Numbered from the stretch's first letter, positions 20,401-32,989 are shown. The stretch is DNA of 64,000 nucleotides from Castor canadensis (GCF_047511655.1 NC_133395.1:75882158-75946157), one strand, 5' to 3'. The notes: a model not told the origin generated them from the letters alone. Numbers and translations are program-made.

Positions 20401-21910
20401 AATTTTGCTTTCTGGATTGGAAAAGTTATCAAGAAATACAGTATTGTATTTATAAAAGTATTTTACATAACATTTGGAATACTACTTAGGGCTTTAGGAA
20501 CTAAAGTTATACTTTAAGATTTCTAAATGCCACAGTATAACCCCACCCAGCACAACAGTTTTTTTTTAAAAAGTTATCTATTACATTGAAACTGACCTAA
20601 GAGAGAAATTGTGTGAGGACAGTGGCAAAGCTGGTATTTGAAACATTTTAGATAATAAAACTGTTAAAAGCCCTAATTCTTTAAAAAATGATTAATGTGC
20701 AAATTATTACAAATGTAATAGTTTTGTAGTCGGGGGTTAAGTGAGATAGACAATTATTTTTGTCAGTACATTTCATAATCTTAGTATTAGAATATTTTAA
20801 AAATAATTTTTGTAGATCTGTTTGTGGAAGAAATATTGGAGCCCTCTTGTGGACAGGAAGTTACTGAAATGAATTTTCTTTCAAAGTGAACTTTTATACA
20901 CTTTTCCAAGTTAAAGTGAAATGACATATAGAATGCCATGATAGGAAGAGATCCAGAGAATAGAAAAATGTTAATATTAAGAAAAGTATACCGAGTTCTA
21001 ATGCCAAAGATTTTTCTCTTTACCTGCAGCTCCTTTTTTTCTTTCTTTTGCTGCACTCTGTATTTCAAGTATTAAGTCTTAGGTTTTGTAAAGGATAGAC
21101 TAAACACTGTTTACATATATGTGTGACTTGTTGAATACCTTAATAAATAATTTGTCTCTGATTGAATGTTTCTCTGAATTGTTTTCCTTGAATAAGCCCT
21201 ATATTTGGTGTTCTTAATTAGATATTTTTATTGAGAAAAATTATTTTGCTCAGCTTTGAACATTTTCTTTCTTGTTACCCCATCTTATTTTCCTTACCTC
21301 TATAAAATAGTTTTTAGTTTGTTCTAGCCCACTTTTCCTTTCTTCAGTGGTTTTGGCATTCTTACACTTACATCAAGTTTATATGGACATAAATGCTTAG
21401 ATTTGTTAGGCCTTTCACGGTTTCTAAAACACAAGAGCCATTTAAATATTTGTTGAGTGAGTTTTCTTGACTCATAAAGTGTTACTATCTTTGTTAATTA
21501 TGGAAACAATGAATATTGTTCCATACTACTATGAGTAAATACGAAGTTTATGATGTTTTCTTCTATTATCACTTTGAGTATAAAAACATTTTAATATTAA
21601 AGCTTGAACTTATTTAAATAGTGGATAAAATACTGATGGCTCTTGTAGTTTTCATAATATGGAACTGTAATGTTTTAGAAGACTGAAACACCCACTTAAG
21701 TATGCTGTTTGATTTCAAATTCTCTCTTTCTGGGGGAAAAGTTGAAAGTAATTAGGTTCATGGACACCTTGGGTAGCAAGTCATTCTGATTCACTGAATT
21801 CTCTGAGTACATGAAGGTTGTAGTTTGAAATGGCCAAATCTAATAGGGTTACTATCTTATTTGTTTAAATGGAATATATTATGCATAGTTTAATTTTTGT
21901 GGTTTTTTAG
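17402..21910. other. Intron 1, 5' part without clear repeats
   Basis: The first 4.5 kb of the intron hold the tail of the CpG island, then AT-rich unique DNA. I see no SINE, L1 or LTR here. That is unusual for this window and compatible with regulatory constraint. Short open frames are not supported as genes. Confidence 0.5.
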
Positions 21911-21911
21911 G

Positions 21912-22055
21912 GTTTTTTTTGAGCTAGGTCTCAATATATAGATGTGGCTAGCCTCAGACCCAGTATGTAGACCATGTTGGTCTTAAACTCAAGATCTTCC
22001 TGCCTCATCCTCCCAAATTCCAGGGTTACTGGAATGTACCACCTTGCTCAGCTTG
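21912..22055 (-). mobile_element. B1-like SINE monomer with internal duplication
   Basis: A T run, 'gagctaggtctcaatatata', 'tagaccatgttggtcttaaa' and 'cctcatcctcccaaattcc' are seen. The 'tagatgtggctagcctcaga' and 'tagaccatgttggtcttaaa' segments look like the rodent B1-type internal duplication. Confidence 0.75.
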
Positions 22056-22565
22056 GTTTAACTTATTTTTGGTTTAACTTATTTTTGATGACTTAACACC
22101 ACCATTTGAATAATACTGATGCTGTTCAGTGTTTGTTGCATACACTATGTAATTGAATGTAATCTACATGGTATATAGATTGTAAAGCTTTGTATATATT
22201 ACTGCACCATTAGTTTACAAAGTGAGGTGAGACAAGTCAGTTGAGGTGTCAGAATGAAAACACTGGAACTTACGTTTATTTTGTGATCCCCAAAGTGGGG
22301 ATGAGCTCTTGTATTAACATCCAGGTTGGCCCTGAGGTTTCCCAGGTCCACGCTCAGGTTTAAAAGTGAGTGGAGACTGCTGAGGGCTATGTGGGAATTT
22401 TGTGATGCAGAGGCCAATAGCAGCATGATGAGTTCCTCAAGGTTTTAAGAATTTTTCTATCATAGTATAGTCACTAAATAGTAGTTTAAAAAGAAGAAAC
22501 TGTGATATTTGGTATGATGATGATGAACAGAGGTTTACTGTCAGAGAATCTAAGAAGTGAATTCA

Positions 22566-22736
22566 GCCAGGTGCTAGTGGCTGGCACCTATAATCCTAGC
22601 TCTCAGGCTGCCTGGGCGAATTGTTGGCAAGACTCTATCTTGAAAAAATCTATCACAAAGAAGGGCTGGTGGAGTGGCTCAAGGCATAGGCCCTGAGTTC
22701 AAACCTCAGTACTGCAAAAAAAAAAAAAAAAAAAAA
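22566..22736 (+). mobile_element. B1-ID SINE with 21-base A tail
   Basis: 'gccaggtgctagtggctggc' (B1-like), then 'gggctggtggagtggctcaa' and 'ctgagttcaaacctcagtac' (ID), then an A run. The B1 part has an internal deletion. The long uninterrupted A tail suggests a fairly recent insertion. Confidence 0.85.
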
Positions 22737-23798
22737 GAATTGTAGAACTCAAAGATGAGCTGCACACTTTTGTTAACAAAAGATTATACTTCTAGATGCT
22801 GATCTTTTCTGTGATAAGAGACTATCATTAGTGTGCGATGTAGCAGTTACTTGTGAGAAAACAAATACTAAGTTATTTCTTTATGGCAGAATTGGCATTT
22901 TTAATTCCAAGTTAAGAGGTACCTGCTTTCCAGAAGAAACTAATGCTAAGGAGAGACCATTTAAAAACCATGTTTAGATATTTCCAATCTGTTGAAAAAA
23001 ATCTTCCTTGCAAAGAATTCCAGTGGATTTGGACCCATTGATTTATTGGAAACACAAAAAGGAAAATATTTACTTTGCAAAAATATCTGAAATCAGGAAA
23101 AATGAAATTTTAATGGACATTGAGATCAGGTAGCTGACTTTTTGCAATAATTTTTACATATCTGGTGATAAAAGGGAAAAGTACTAGTCTTATTTAGTAA
23201 GCTGGTTTGTGCCATGTTCTACTGTATGGATCTATGCATCTTTGTGAGGTAGGTTTTTTAGTTATGACCTAGGACAGTTCTTAAAACCAAGTGTCAGAAC
23301 TGATTGAATTTCTCAACCTGGGAAACCAAGACTTTAAAAACTAAAGAGGCATATTCAATAACAGTGCTCTCACTTAGTATGTTATTGGGAATAATGTTTT
23401 AGTGATTATAAGAGTAAAACAGATTAAGAGTTAATAGTTAATAAAGTAAAAATTAAAACACTTTTAAGTTTTTACTATATGATTCATAAATGGATATACA
23501 CATGCTGGAGTATGTACTCAGCCAAGTATTTTATAGTTGGGATGTTCAATCAAAAAATTTTAGAAGCCACTGTAGTAGATTGCTAAGCATTTTAACTTGT
23601 GTTGCATATTTGTGGGTTTTCTGTCTTCTGCCTTGTTGCGTAGTTATTTCTTTCTGTGGTCAGTATACCTGCCAGTCCTTCTCTACTATTTGCAGTTGCT
23701 GATTCTGATTTTCTGTGGGTGTAGAAACCTGTTCTGTAAACTATAAACCATGTTAAAAATGAGTAAAATGAGTAGGATTTTCAGGAATCTCCTTATAG

Positions 23799-23910
23799 TT
23801 TTTTGAGATCGAAGTCTCACTATATTACTCAGACTGGCTTCCCAACTCCTGGATTCAAAATTCTGGCCTCCTGAGTAGCTGGGCTACAGGCATGTGCCAC
23901 CACACCCAGC
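23799..23910 (-). mobile_element. B1-like SINE monomer
   Basis: 'ttttttgagatcgaagtctc', 'actcagactggcttcccaac' and 'gtgccaccacacccagc' form a 7SL-derived monomer, minus strand, without an ID unit. Confidence 0.75.
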
Positions 23911-24004
23911 AAGATGATAGATTTTTGACAGTGAAGAAGTAGGTAGAAGAGGACAAAAAATAAAATAAGATTGCATGTATAACTTTACTTTGAGCTCACA
24001 GAGG

Positions 24005-24150
24005 GAGAACTAATGTTTGTCCTGTTCTTGCTATTTACTAGGCGGATGGTTGGCATTTTTTATTACCTTACATTTACATTCATTTAACCCTCAGAGTGAC
24101 CCTGCTTAAAGATAGTTGGTATGTGGATAAAGAAACTGCTAATGCCTACC
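24005..24150 (-). mobile_element. MIR relic (antisense)
   Basis: 'cttacatttacattcattta', 'accctcagagtgaccctgc' and 'ggtatgtggataaagaaact' follow antisense MIR order, decayed. Confidence 0.5.
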
Positions 24151-24583
24151 AGGTGAAGACCACCAGAAATGCGTGTGTAGTGAAATAAGTTAAGTTTAGT
24201 GGTTTGCAGCAAGGAAGAGCACTTGCCAAGGGAGCCCTGCAGTCTCAGAGGGAAGTGCAGGAGTTCTTGGTAGGGTTTGGGCTATGCTGCATGATTCTAA
24301 TTAGAGACTAGGGTAGAGATAGTGGTAAATAGGTCTCTCAGTGATCTTTGTTTAGAAGGCAGGAGAAATGAAGGTGGCTGGGAAAGTCAATGGTGAAAAG
24401 CCATAATCCCTCAGAGAAAAGGAGTATTAGTCATTTTGAAGTTGTAGTGTGGCCTTGGGAGAAACTTTGTTACCTATTGATCTATTGGACTTGTCTATGT
24501 CTTTCAGACACACAGTCTGATTATCAACAGAGGTTATTTTTACTTTCTCACAGCCTAGGTTCAGAGAGGATAAGAAATTTACA

Positions 24584-24772
24584 GGCTTAGGCCTGTAATC
24601 CTAGCTACTTGGGAGACTGAGATTGGTAGGATCAATGGTCAAGGTCAGTCAGGCCAAGTCGTTCTTGAGACCCCAGTTGTCAAAATAATCAGAGCAAAGT
24701 GGACTGGAGAAGTGGCTCAAGCAGTAGAGCACCTGCTTTGCAAGCATGCAGCCCCGAGTTCAAACCCCAGTC
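24584..24772 (+). mobile_element. B1-ID SINE
   Basis: 'ggcctgtaatcctagctact' (B1-like) is followed by 'ggagaagtggctcaagcagt' and 'cgagttcaaaccccagtctg' (ID). It ends in a GGGA-rich tail instead of poly(A). Confidence 0.85.
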
Positions 24773-25146
24773 TGGAAGGGAGGGAGGAAGGACTTACTTG
24801 AGAAAAAGGAGTTTCTTAGGAAAAAGTTGAGTTAGAATAGGAATGTAGATCTGATTGGTACAATGATAACATTCTGTGTGCCCTTCCCCTTCCCCTACCT
24901 GAACAAACATTGTTAAATCCCTCAGGCACATTTTCCTAAGTAGGATGCTTCAGATTCCTTCCCAACACCTTGTTGCAGGAAGTCACTGATGATTGGTCGG
25001 AGTGAGCTTGGTAAGATGAAGCTCTTTTCTATATCCTTGTAATATACTTTGTAACTTCAGAATTGGAATGCTTTTAATGAAGGTTGATAAAATTAAAGAG
25101 TTTCCTTTAACCTTCTTGGAACTTTGAGTCCTTTTGTTACCTGTAG

Positions 25147-25650
25147 GTGAAGGCTAGAGAGGTCTCAAAGACAGAGCAGATTGAGACTTCAACCCAGAGT
25201 TTCAGGTTCTTGTCACCCTCAGAGAAAGAATTCAGAGACAAGGAACTGGGAGGAAGTTTTATTACAGGGCCAAAGTATGCACTCAAGAGGAGAAGTATGC
25301 AGACTTCTCGAGAGCGAGCCAATCATCTGGGCTTTTTATAGCCTATTTTATGGAGAAACTTTAATGGAGGGGAGATTATTCACAAGTTAAGTGGGGAAGG
25401 GGAGGTAGGAGATTACAGGAAGAGGGTTTTCCAAGAATAGGATTTATTCCCCTTTACTGTCCTAGGGGTTTCCTGGGGTGTCATGGATGCATGATAGCAA
25501 CAGGCAGTTTTGCAAAGTGAGTGATAGGGAGATGCCCTTTTGATGAAGTAAAGGAAAGTTAGTGGTGGTCTCCTTTGGCCTTGTTGATTACAGTGAGTTT
25601 TGGATAGTCCTGGTATCATGCAGCTTTGCAGTTGCAGCGGCTGTTAGCCA
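25147..25650 (-). mobile_element. Candidate solo LTR of an endogenous retrovirus
   Basis: Read on the minus strand, a TATA element (TATAAAA, + positions 25334-25340) is followed about 75 bases later by AATAAA (25258-25263). A pyrimidine-rich U5-like end comes next. This TATA-to-polyA spacing is the U3-R-U5 plan of a retroviral LTR. Edges are uncertain because TG...CA ends and a target-site duplication were not found. No retroviral genes are attached. It lies antisense to UBL3. A polyadenylation or promoter role is possible, and so is complete inactivity. Confidence 0.5.
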
Positions 25651-26246
25651 CTATGCCCTTTTCCTTTCCCTGTGTTTATCTAGCTTACCTTACTTCTGTG
25701 TACTTATTTATTACACTGTACAGTTTTCCTGGAGATGTGACCCTTTGAATGTATCAGTGTGTGTATATGTGCATAACAAATAGATTGATTCCTAAAGGAT
25801 TGTGCTTTCAGGGCATTTTGTTTTTGTCTTCATACTGTAACTGTTTGTATGTGTTTGTAACTGCTTATAGTTTCTCTGTTGATTAATTCAACTCTAGTAG
25901 CATTTTTTGTGGTCTGTTTTCTATGGGCAATTTTCAGTGACAATTTATTTTATGACTAGGTTTAAAGGAGAAAATGTTCTTGATGAAGAATATTGTCAAT
26001 ATATCTCATTTATGTACTTAAATTAAGGTGGCAATTCATTGTGTCTAGACAAAATATTCTCATGATATGCTTAATTTCCTTTAGTATAAAATAACTTTTT
26101 GTCTTAGGAATATGCTTGTTTTTTCATTTAGTTATATATTATGAACATCACCCTTACGAATTAGTATAGAACCACATTATAATTTTGAACTAATTCCAGT
26201 AGATGTGTATAAATTATTTAGCTAATTTCATATTCATTAATATTGT

Positions 26247-26480
26247 TTTAGTCCATTTTCTGCTGCTATAACAGAATATCACATATTGAGTGAAGGAAGG
26301 GGGGAAGGGCATGGGAGGAGGAAGGAGGGGAAAGGGGAGCTCTAGCTGTTCTACTCCTTGATCATGACCATAGTCTATCCAGGAGGGTGGTGCCCCATGG
26401 TGTAATCACCTCTTAAACTACCTCTCAACACTGTTGGAGGAGGGATTGAGTTTTCTACACATGAATTCTGGGAAATACAT
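26247..26480 (-). mobile_element. MaLR LTR relic (antisense)
   Basis: 'tttagtccattttctgctgc', 'tataacagaatatcacat' at one end and 'taatcacctcttaaactacc', 'aacactgttggaggaggga', 'tctacacatgaattctggg' at the other are antisense landmarks of ERVL-MaLR LTRs. The middle is replaced by a purine-rich run (26292-26340). Confidence 0.65.
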
Positions 26481-26752
26481 TTAAAATAGTTTATTGCTTT
26501 TTCAAAATTGAATAGACATATTGAAAATAGTTTATAATTTAAACCTAAGCGTATTAAAATTTTAGTATTCTCTCTTTGTTTGAGTATTCTCATAGGATAA
26601 AATTCCTAGAATGTAGTTGCTGTGCCAAAAGGTATATGCTAATTTTGGGGGGGATGAGTGGAAGAAAGGTACATATTTCCTAATTTTTAAACATTCTTGA
26701 ATTTCTAAATCTGGCTTTTTCACTGTGTATTACTATGTCTTTTTAAATTAAT

Positions 26753-26882
26753 TATTTTTGAGATAGGGTCTTCTATGTAGCCTGAAAGTCACTTTGTAGC
26801 CCAAGCCAGCCTCTAATTTTTCATCCTCCTCCCTTAGCCTCCTGAGTGCTGGGATTACAGGTGTGAGCCACCCTGCCTGGCT
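26753..26882 (-). mobile_element. B1-like SINE monomer
   Basis: 'tttttgagatagggtcttct', 'atgtagcctgaaagtcactt', 'tgtagcccaagccagcct' and 'tacaggtgtgagccaccctg' show a B1 with an internal duplication, minus strand. Confidence 0.85.
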
Positions 26883-27869
26883 GCATTGTCTATTTTAATA
26901 TGCTAGATACTACATTTCAAATGTTTGCATTTTTGTTCATGGAAAAAGATTACTTGCCATTTTAATTTCTTATAAAAATCTTTGACAGATTTTATAGGTT
27001 ACACTGACCTCATAAGATGAGCTGGGAAATGTTTTTTGAGTCTGCAAAGTTTGTGGATTGATTTTATTTCATCTGTTAAGTAACCAAAAAAATTTACTGG
27101 TGAAGTCATTTGGAATATTCTTGTGAAATTATTGATTGTTTCTTAATTGCATGTAGGTCTATTCACATTTCCTATTTCTTCATCATTCTTGACAAGTTTT
27201 GCTTTTAAGCGTTTGTCCATTTTATCTTAAGTTTCCAATTTGGCTTTTTCACAATATCTTTTTATTACCATTTTGATGTTTCTAGTAGCTATAATGATGC
27301 CTGCTTTTTAAAGTTGCTTATTGGTAATCTGTGTCTCTTTATTTCAGTGTTTTTGAAGAGCCAATCTTGAGAATTAAAATTTTCTTTACCTTCTGTTAGT
27401 TTCTACTTTTACCTTCTTTATTTCCTTCTACTTGTTAAAAATTTAATCTGCTGCCCTTTTTGGTTTCCTGAGGTGGGTACATTAATTATAAGACCCCCTC
27501 CCTTTTTTTTTTTTTTTTAGTGTATACATTTATATATATTTACCTCTAAATACAATTTTAGATAGATATCATAAGTCCAATATACATTGTTTTTATCATC
27601 ATTTAATTTAAAATATTTTAAATTAAAAAAAATACTTCAAAATATTTTAAAGTGCCTATTGTGGCTTCTATTTTGAACCATTGGTTACTTAGAAGTATAT
27701 TGCTTGTTATTTAAGCATTTGGGTATTTCCTAACTATATTTTTGTTATTGGTCCCCAGTTTAATTCATCTAATGATTTCATAAGATGGGTAATGACACCT
27801 GCATGGGGTCAGTTTTAGAAAATGGAGTGTGGTATGATACATATATCAATTAAGTCAAGCTTATTAATC

Positions 27870-27940
27870 TTTTTCTTTTTTTTGTAGTGGTAGGGATTGA
27901 ATCTAGGGTCTTATGCATGCTAGGTGCACCTCAAGCCCAC
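27870..27940 (-). mobile_element. ID-like SINE in old L1
   Basis: A T-rich tail, 'gtagggattgaatctagggt' and 'tgcatgctaggtgcacctca' show a degenerate ID unit, closer to the squirrel-like 'ggattgaa' type than to the other copies here. Confidence 0.65.
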
Positions 27941-29107
27941 TACTGACTTTTTTTATCTTTTTTATTGTTCAGGTAAGAGAAATGTATTCAGATCTCCAGC
28001 TGTGATGACTTGCTTTTACGTTCTTTTAGGTTTCTCAGGTTTTGCCTTACATACTCTGAGGGTGTTATTAGATGCATATATTTATGATTGTTGTATCTTC
28101 CTGTTGGAAGATATTTATATTATCTTTATCATCTTTATTTTTCTGTCCTTTTCCTTTAATCTTTTCTTTGGCCTTAAGATCAGTCTCTTTAAGCATGATA
28201 TACTTAGTTTGTTGGGGTTTTTTTGGTAAGTTTGATAATCTCTGTTGTCTTACATTTAATGTAATTATTGTACCATATTATTTGTGTTTAAATTTACCAT
28301 TTTTCTGTTTTTCTGCTTCTACCATCAGTCCTTTATAACCCATTTCTTGCTTTCTTTTGGATTAAACATTTATTCCACACCTTCCTGTCTTAGTTTGTCT
28401 GTTATAAATTCTATTATTATCTTCGCTGGTTAACTAAGAGATTACAGTGCACATTTTGCCTTACTTGAGTCTGGCATAAATTACTGCCTTTGCAATTTCC
28501 AGGAAAATGGAAGGGTCTTTCCACACTTTAATCTCATTTGCTTTTCTTCTATCTTTTGCTTTTTTTTTTTTAAACCTCAAAGACATCATTGTTTTTGTTG
28601 TTGAAACAGTAGTAAGAGTGGCAGTAATAATAATGTAGTTGTTAAAAAAGTTGCTACTCATTTTAGTTTGTATTCACATTTACCCTTTTGGAGGTTTTCA
28701 TTTCCTTTTTTACACTGTATTTGGGTCATTTTCCTTTCATCTAAGGAACTTCCTTTAGTATTACTTTTAGTGTGGTTTTCTGGTAGTGAACTCTCTATTT
28801 TTGTTTGCCTGAAATTGGTTCATTTTACCATTTTAAATTTAGGGTCTCTACTTCAGGACTTTCAAGATAATTTTTAATGTGTTCTGGCTCCCACCATCCC
28901 TGTTAAGTCAGATTTTGGTCTTATTGTTCCTTTGAAGTTAATACATTTTTTTCATTAGCTGTTTCTTAGATTTTTACCTTGTTTTTGTCTTCTGTAGTTT
29001 TGTTGTGATGTGCTTGTGCATATCCCTTTTTTAAAGGGGTTTGCAGTATCTTGAGTTTTGAGTGAGCTTTTTGCCTTGCTATCTTGTCACTTTAAGAATT
29101 TTCTTAG

Positions 29108-29185
29108 TTTGTATTTTTTCTGTTGTTGTTGTTGTTATTTTGTATAGTTGGTTTTTGTTGTTGTTTTTTAGAAAGGGTTTTGCTA
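29108..29185. repeat. (TTG)n-rich low complexity
   Basis: TTG units cluster at 29118-29133 and 29148-29168, flanking the tail of the B1 insertion. It is a microsatellite-like tract. Confidence 0.6.
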
Positions 29186-29270
29186 TGTAGCCCAGACTGG
29201 CCTTGGAGTCATGATCCCTCTTTCTCAGCTTCTTAAGTGCGGGGATTACAAGCATGTACCCCATGCCCAG
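29162..29270 (-). mobile_element. B1-like SINE monomer in old L1
   Basis: 'gaaagggttttgctatgtag', 'cccagactggccttggagtc' and 'gtaccccatgcccag' are seen on the + strand, minus-oriented B1. Confidence 0.8.
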
Positions 29271-30479
29271 TTGATTTAGCTTATATTCTTAAAATATTAT
29301 TTTTATTTAGTTCTCTTCTCTATCTCTGGATCTGTGTTAGGTCATTTAACTGTCCATTGTTTTTCTCCCTCTGTATCAATTTAGATATAGTAATCTACCC
29401 TGTCTTCAGTTTACTTATGTCATCTCTGTCCAATGTCCAGTTATACCCAGTTATTGAATCCTTAATTTCAGTTTTTGCATTTTAAGTCCTAAAGTTTATA
29501 TAGGCTCAAGGTCATATGATGTTTTCTTGGGCAATTTAGTTATTGTGGCAGATTTCCTGTGTGGAGATGAATATCCAAATCAACTCTGGGCTTACTATGT
29601 TGTCTTTTTTTTGATTATTTAATCCTTTTTCCTTGGACACCTTGTACTGTTTTATTGACATCATGACGACAATTATAGATGATCTGAATGCTAGTTATCT
29701 TTCTTCAGGTAGGGTTTGATAGTTTCTTGGCAGGCATTTAGGAAAACATTGACCACTTCGACTCATCAGTGATTGGTATGGCGTGTGGCTGATGGTTGCA
29801 ACTTCCTTTTGTTGGGTTTTCCTGAATTTCAGTCCATGCTGTTTATGATTCAGCACATTCCCAGAGGGCAAAAGTTGAGTAGAATGTTGGCCTTTTTTTT
29901 TTTTTTAACTGGGATTCTTAATTCCTGGCTGCTTTGGCAGTACAGAATTCCAGTTTTTGTCTTTCAGGCCCAATGAGACTGATGGGAAGATGCTCTCTGT
30001 TTGCCATTTTGTTTTCTACTAGTAACTGGCAAATACCTCAAGGATGGGAAAGGAAGATATCCTCTAGTGTGCTTTCCTTCGTTTCGGGTTCCTCGGCCCC
30101 TCACGTGCTGGTTCTCTCTCCTCCTCAGCTTCACACAGCTGGGAGGTGTTTTAGGGAGAGGGGATTTATAGCACTTTGTAGTTGTTTTGGTGGGAAATTT
30201 GGTCTGATGCTACTATTCCCTCGTGACTGGACCTAATTTCCTTTTCTTTTGTGCCTTGGTTTCAGTTTCTGCTATTTTGTGCTATAGGATCACCAGTTCT
30301 ACCTCTTTCTCTCCTATCCTTCTGGTGGCTAAGAATAGCAAAATTAATTAAATATTTAACGGTGCTGCTTAATATGGTGTCATCTGGCAAGCAGCAGTAA
30401 AATCCAACATCTCTAGGCGTCAATATCACCATATCCAGTCTCTTGCAGAGTACATCAGGCTTTTCCTTCTCTTACCTCC

Positions 30480-31115
30480 ATACTACCATCCTAGTGCAAG
30501 CACCATGTCTTTCTCTTCTGGACTTCTGCATTAGTCTTAGAACTAATTCTTGTACTGCTGTTCTCATTCCTCTGTGATACCTTGTCCAAAATTAGCTTGA
30601 GTGTTTCCATTGAATAAGTTTTCATTAAGTAAAATAACAAATCCTTTCCACAGTTCTTCAGGGTCTTGTATGATCTGGCCTTGCCCATCTTCATAGACTC
30701 ATTTCTTTTGACTTAATGTGTTTCTGTTACACTGGGCTTCTCTCAGTTCCTCAAACGTGCCGCAAGCTCTTTCCCATAGCTGGCTGAGCCTTTGAACACA
30801 CCAGATTCTTTGCCAGGGACGCTTGTCAATGGGCTTCTCTATTCTCTATGTCTGGATAGTGCTTCCTTAGCTTTTCTGTCCTCAGAGATACTTCTCTTGG
30901 CCGCACCTAAAATTGATTGCCCTCACTCCCTTGGTTTCCATCTTAGGACCTTACTCCCCTCCTCTATGGCATGTATTACACTTTGTAACTTTTATTTGTC
31001 CTCTTCAATAGGCCATAGAGTCCAGGAGAGTCAGTATATATTTTTCCTTTGCCTCTATAACTGGTACTTAGTGTGATGCTTTTTGAATAGTAGGTTCTTC
31101 ATAAATGATTATGGA
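30480..31115 (+). mobile_element. Long L2 3' region
   Basis: The L2 3'-end order is unusually complete: 'gtcttgtatgatctggcctt', 'ctcagttcctcaaacgtgcc', 'gcaagctctttcccatagct', 'ttggtttccatcttaggacc'-type text, 'catgtattacactttgtaac' and 'tagtgtgatgctttttgaat'. At over 600 bases it is the longest L2 relic in the window. It is non-coding. Confidence 0.65.
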
Positions 31116-31119
31116 TTAA

Positions 31120-31270
31120 AGGAATAAATAATCAATGGGCACCGTGCCAAGTTCATTAGTTTTTAAAACAGATTTAATCCTACAAACATCTTAGAACAAG
31201 CCTATGAAGTAGGTAGATGTTAGTATTAACCACATTTTATTGATGAGGGAAGTGAAGTTTAGTGATGGGA
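31120..31270 (-). mobile_element. MIR relic (antisense)
   Basis: 'ttaatcctacaaacatctta', 'gcctatgaagtaggtagatg', 'cattttattgatgagggaag' match antisense MIR. Confidence 0.65.
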
Positions 31271-31824
31271 TGTGATGATGGGCTTTTTTGTTCTCTTGGA
31301 TTTTTACTTTCCTAACCTTCCAACTATTTATTTATTATTCACTTTCTTTGTGTCATATCTTTATTATATCTTAAAGCCAATGGTCTGACTATATTAATAT
31401 TCCGATATTTCAACATTAGCTTCTTGCCTTTGTTTAACACTTGCCGATAGCCACAATGGCAGAAAATAATTCAAAATTTATAATGGAAGTTAAGAAACTG
31501 TTTATTGAGGTTTGATGCTTTTAATAAGGCTTAAATACTTGGAAGTGATAAATTTGCCATGTGGCTATCAAGTATTGTGATTGAGTTTTCCGGCTATAAA
31601 ATCTCTCATCACTTTGTGATAAGTAGAACGATCTTGCTGTAACTAATTACATGTATTTGAACATGTTATATTTGAAGAAAATATTTTTGAGGCTTTTATA
31701 CTTAAAGAACTATTGTGTAAATTGTCAATTTTATCACTCAAAAATGTCAGAATTACCATGTTAGATATAATTTTATATCCATGCTTATTAGATTACATGT
31801 GATTCTGCCTTTTATTTTTATATA

Positions 31825-31985
31825 TTGTTTATCCAGTCAGTCAACAAGTATTTGTTAAATACGTCCTGCAGGCCTGGCACTTTTTCTTAAGTCTGTGGTT
31901 GTACAGTGCTAAACCAAACAGACAAACTCCCTACCCTAGTAGAGCTTATGTTTAAGTAGTAGAGATATTGACATTGATAAGTACT
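31825..31985 (+). mobile_element. Ancient mammal-wide repeat
   Basis: 'cagtcaacaagtatttgtta', 'gcaggcctggcactttttct', 'aaaccaaacagacaaactcc' and 'tagtagagcttatgttta' are a very common ancient repeat signature of the L2-like group. The exact family was not fixed. Confidence 0.5.
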
Positions 31986-32469
31986 ACAGGAGAAAAATAA
32001 AGCAGGAAAGGGGAAAGGAAAGCAGTGTGGGGAATGCTAAGAGTATGCCTGTGTTGTGCAGTTTTAAATACTGTGCTTAGGAAAGGGCTCATCAAGATGT
32101 CAGTGTTGTGCAAAGGCCGGAAAGAGATGGGGAGCAAGCCTACAGCTGTCTTGGGGAGTTGTATTCTAGGTAGACAGTACTATGGCCTCATCAGAATTGT
32201 GTCCTTTCAGTCTCTCTGTTTCTTTTGCCAGTCCTTTAAATTTTTGTTTTGCTTATGGTTTTTGTTTTCTGCTCTTTTCTGTGATCTAAGGTGTTCTCAT
32301 TACCTTGGTTAGCAAACATTTTGGATGCCTGTGTGCCAGATAGATCTTGTCAGTAGCAAGACCCCATTATATTTTCCTCCAGTCTTTCTCAAATCAGTTT
32401 CCTCATCTCTGTCTCCGCCACCTTCAACCAGGTCTGCATGCAGACTTCTTTCCCCTTTATGTATCTACT

Positions 32470-32700
32470 ACTGTATGCCTTCCTCTCTTTCTCCAGATGT
32501 CTTTTGAAAACAGAGATCTCATTATCACACTGCTCTACTTAAGAAGGTCTGGTTATCACTCACAGGCTAATCCTGACCAAGCCCCTTACCATGGCATTAC
32601 AGCAGCTCTTGGCAGTTGGGCTGCAGTCCCACTGCATTTCCTGCTATTGCCCTCCTGCATGGACTTTGTGTCTGAGTTACAGTGAACCTCTGCCTGGCCA
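32470..32700 (+). mobile_element. L2-like relic
   Basis: 'gaaggtctggttatcactca', 'ctaatcctgaccaagcccct' and 'ctattgccctcctgcatgga' resemble internal L2 3' text. A 112-codon open frame here is not a gene. Confidence 0.35.
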
Positions 32701-32744
32701 CAAATCTTACTGTTAATGTTGAGTTACTCTATAGCTTTGTCCAG

Positions 32745-32955
32745 TAGAATTTAGTACAGTGGTAGAAATACTGCGTGTTTTGTTATGCAGTAAAGTAAGC
32801 CATTAGCTACATGTGGCTATTAAGCACTTGTAATATGGCTAGTGTGACTTAGGAACAGAATTAGTGTGTTTAATTGTAATGAAAATAAGTACATGCGGCA
32901 GTGGCTACTATATTTAAGTACCTGTGGCCAGTGTCTACTATATTGAACAGGGCAG
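32745..32955. mobile_element. Palindromic hAT-type MITE relic
   Basis: 'agctacatgtggctattaag' on the left and 'gtacctgtggccagtgtcta' on the right are parts of an imperfect inverted repeat, with 'tggctagtgtgacttaggaa' between. It resembles the common hAT-Charlie non-autonomous elements of mammals. Confidence 0.6.
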
Positions 32956-32989
32956 TTACATGGTTTTTATAATTAATCTCGGTGAATTA

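Larger units (their letters stand above)
26970..30300 (-). mobile_element. Long decayed L1-like element (antisense)
   Basis: Over about 3.3 kb the + strand has the T-rich texture and landmarks of an antisense old L1. Examples are 'ccttctgttagtttctactt' (27391), 'gatctccagctgtgatgac' (27992), 'aaggaacttcctttagtatt' (28743) and 'ttgttgtgatgtgcttgtgc' (29002). Many stops break every frame. An ID unit (27870-27940) and a B1 (29162-29270) are inserted in it. The boundaries are estimates and more than one L1 may be joined here. Confidence 0.5.
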
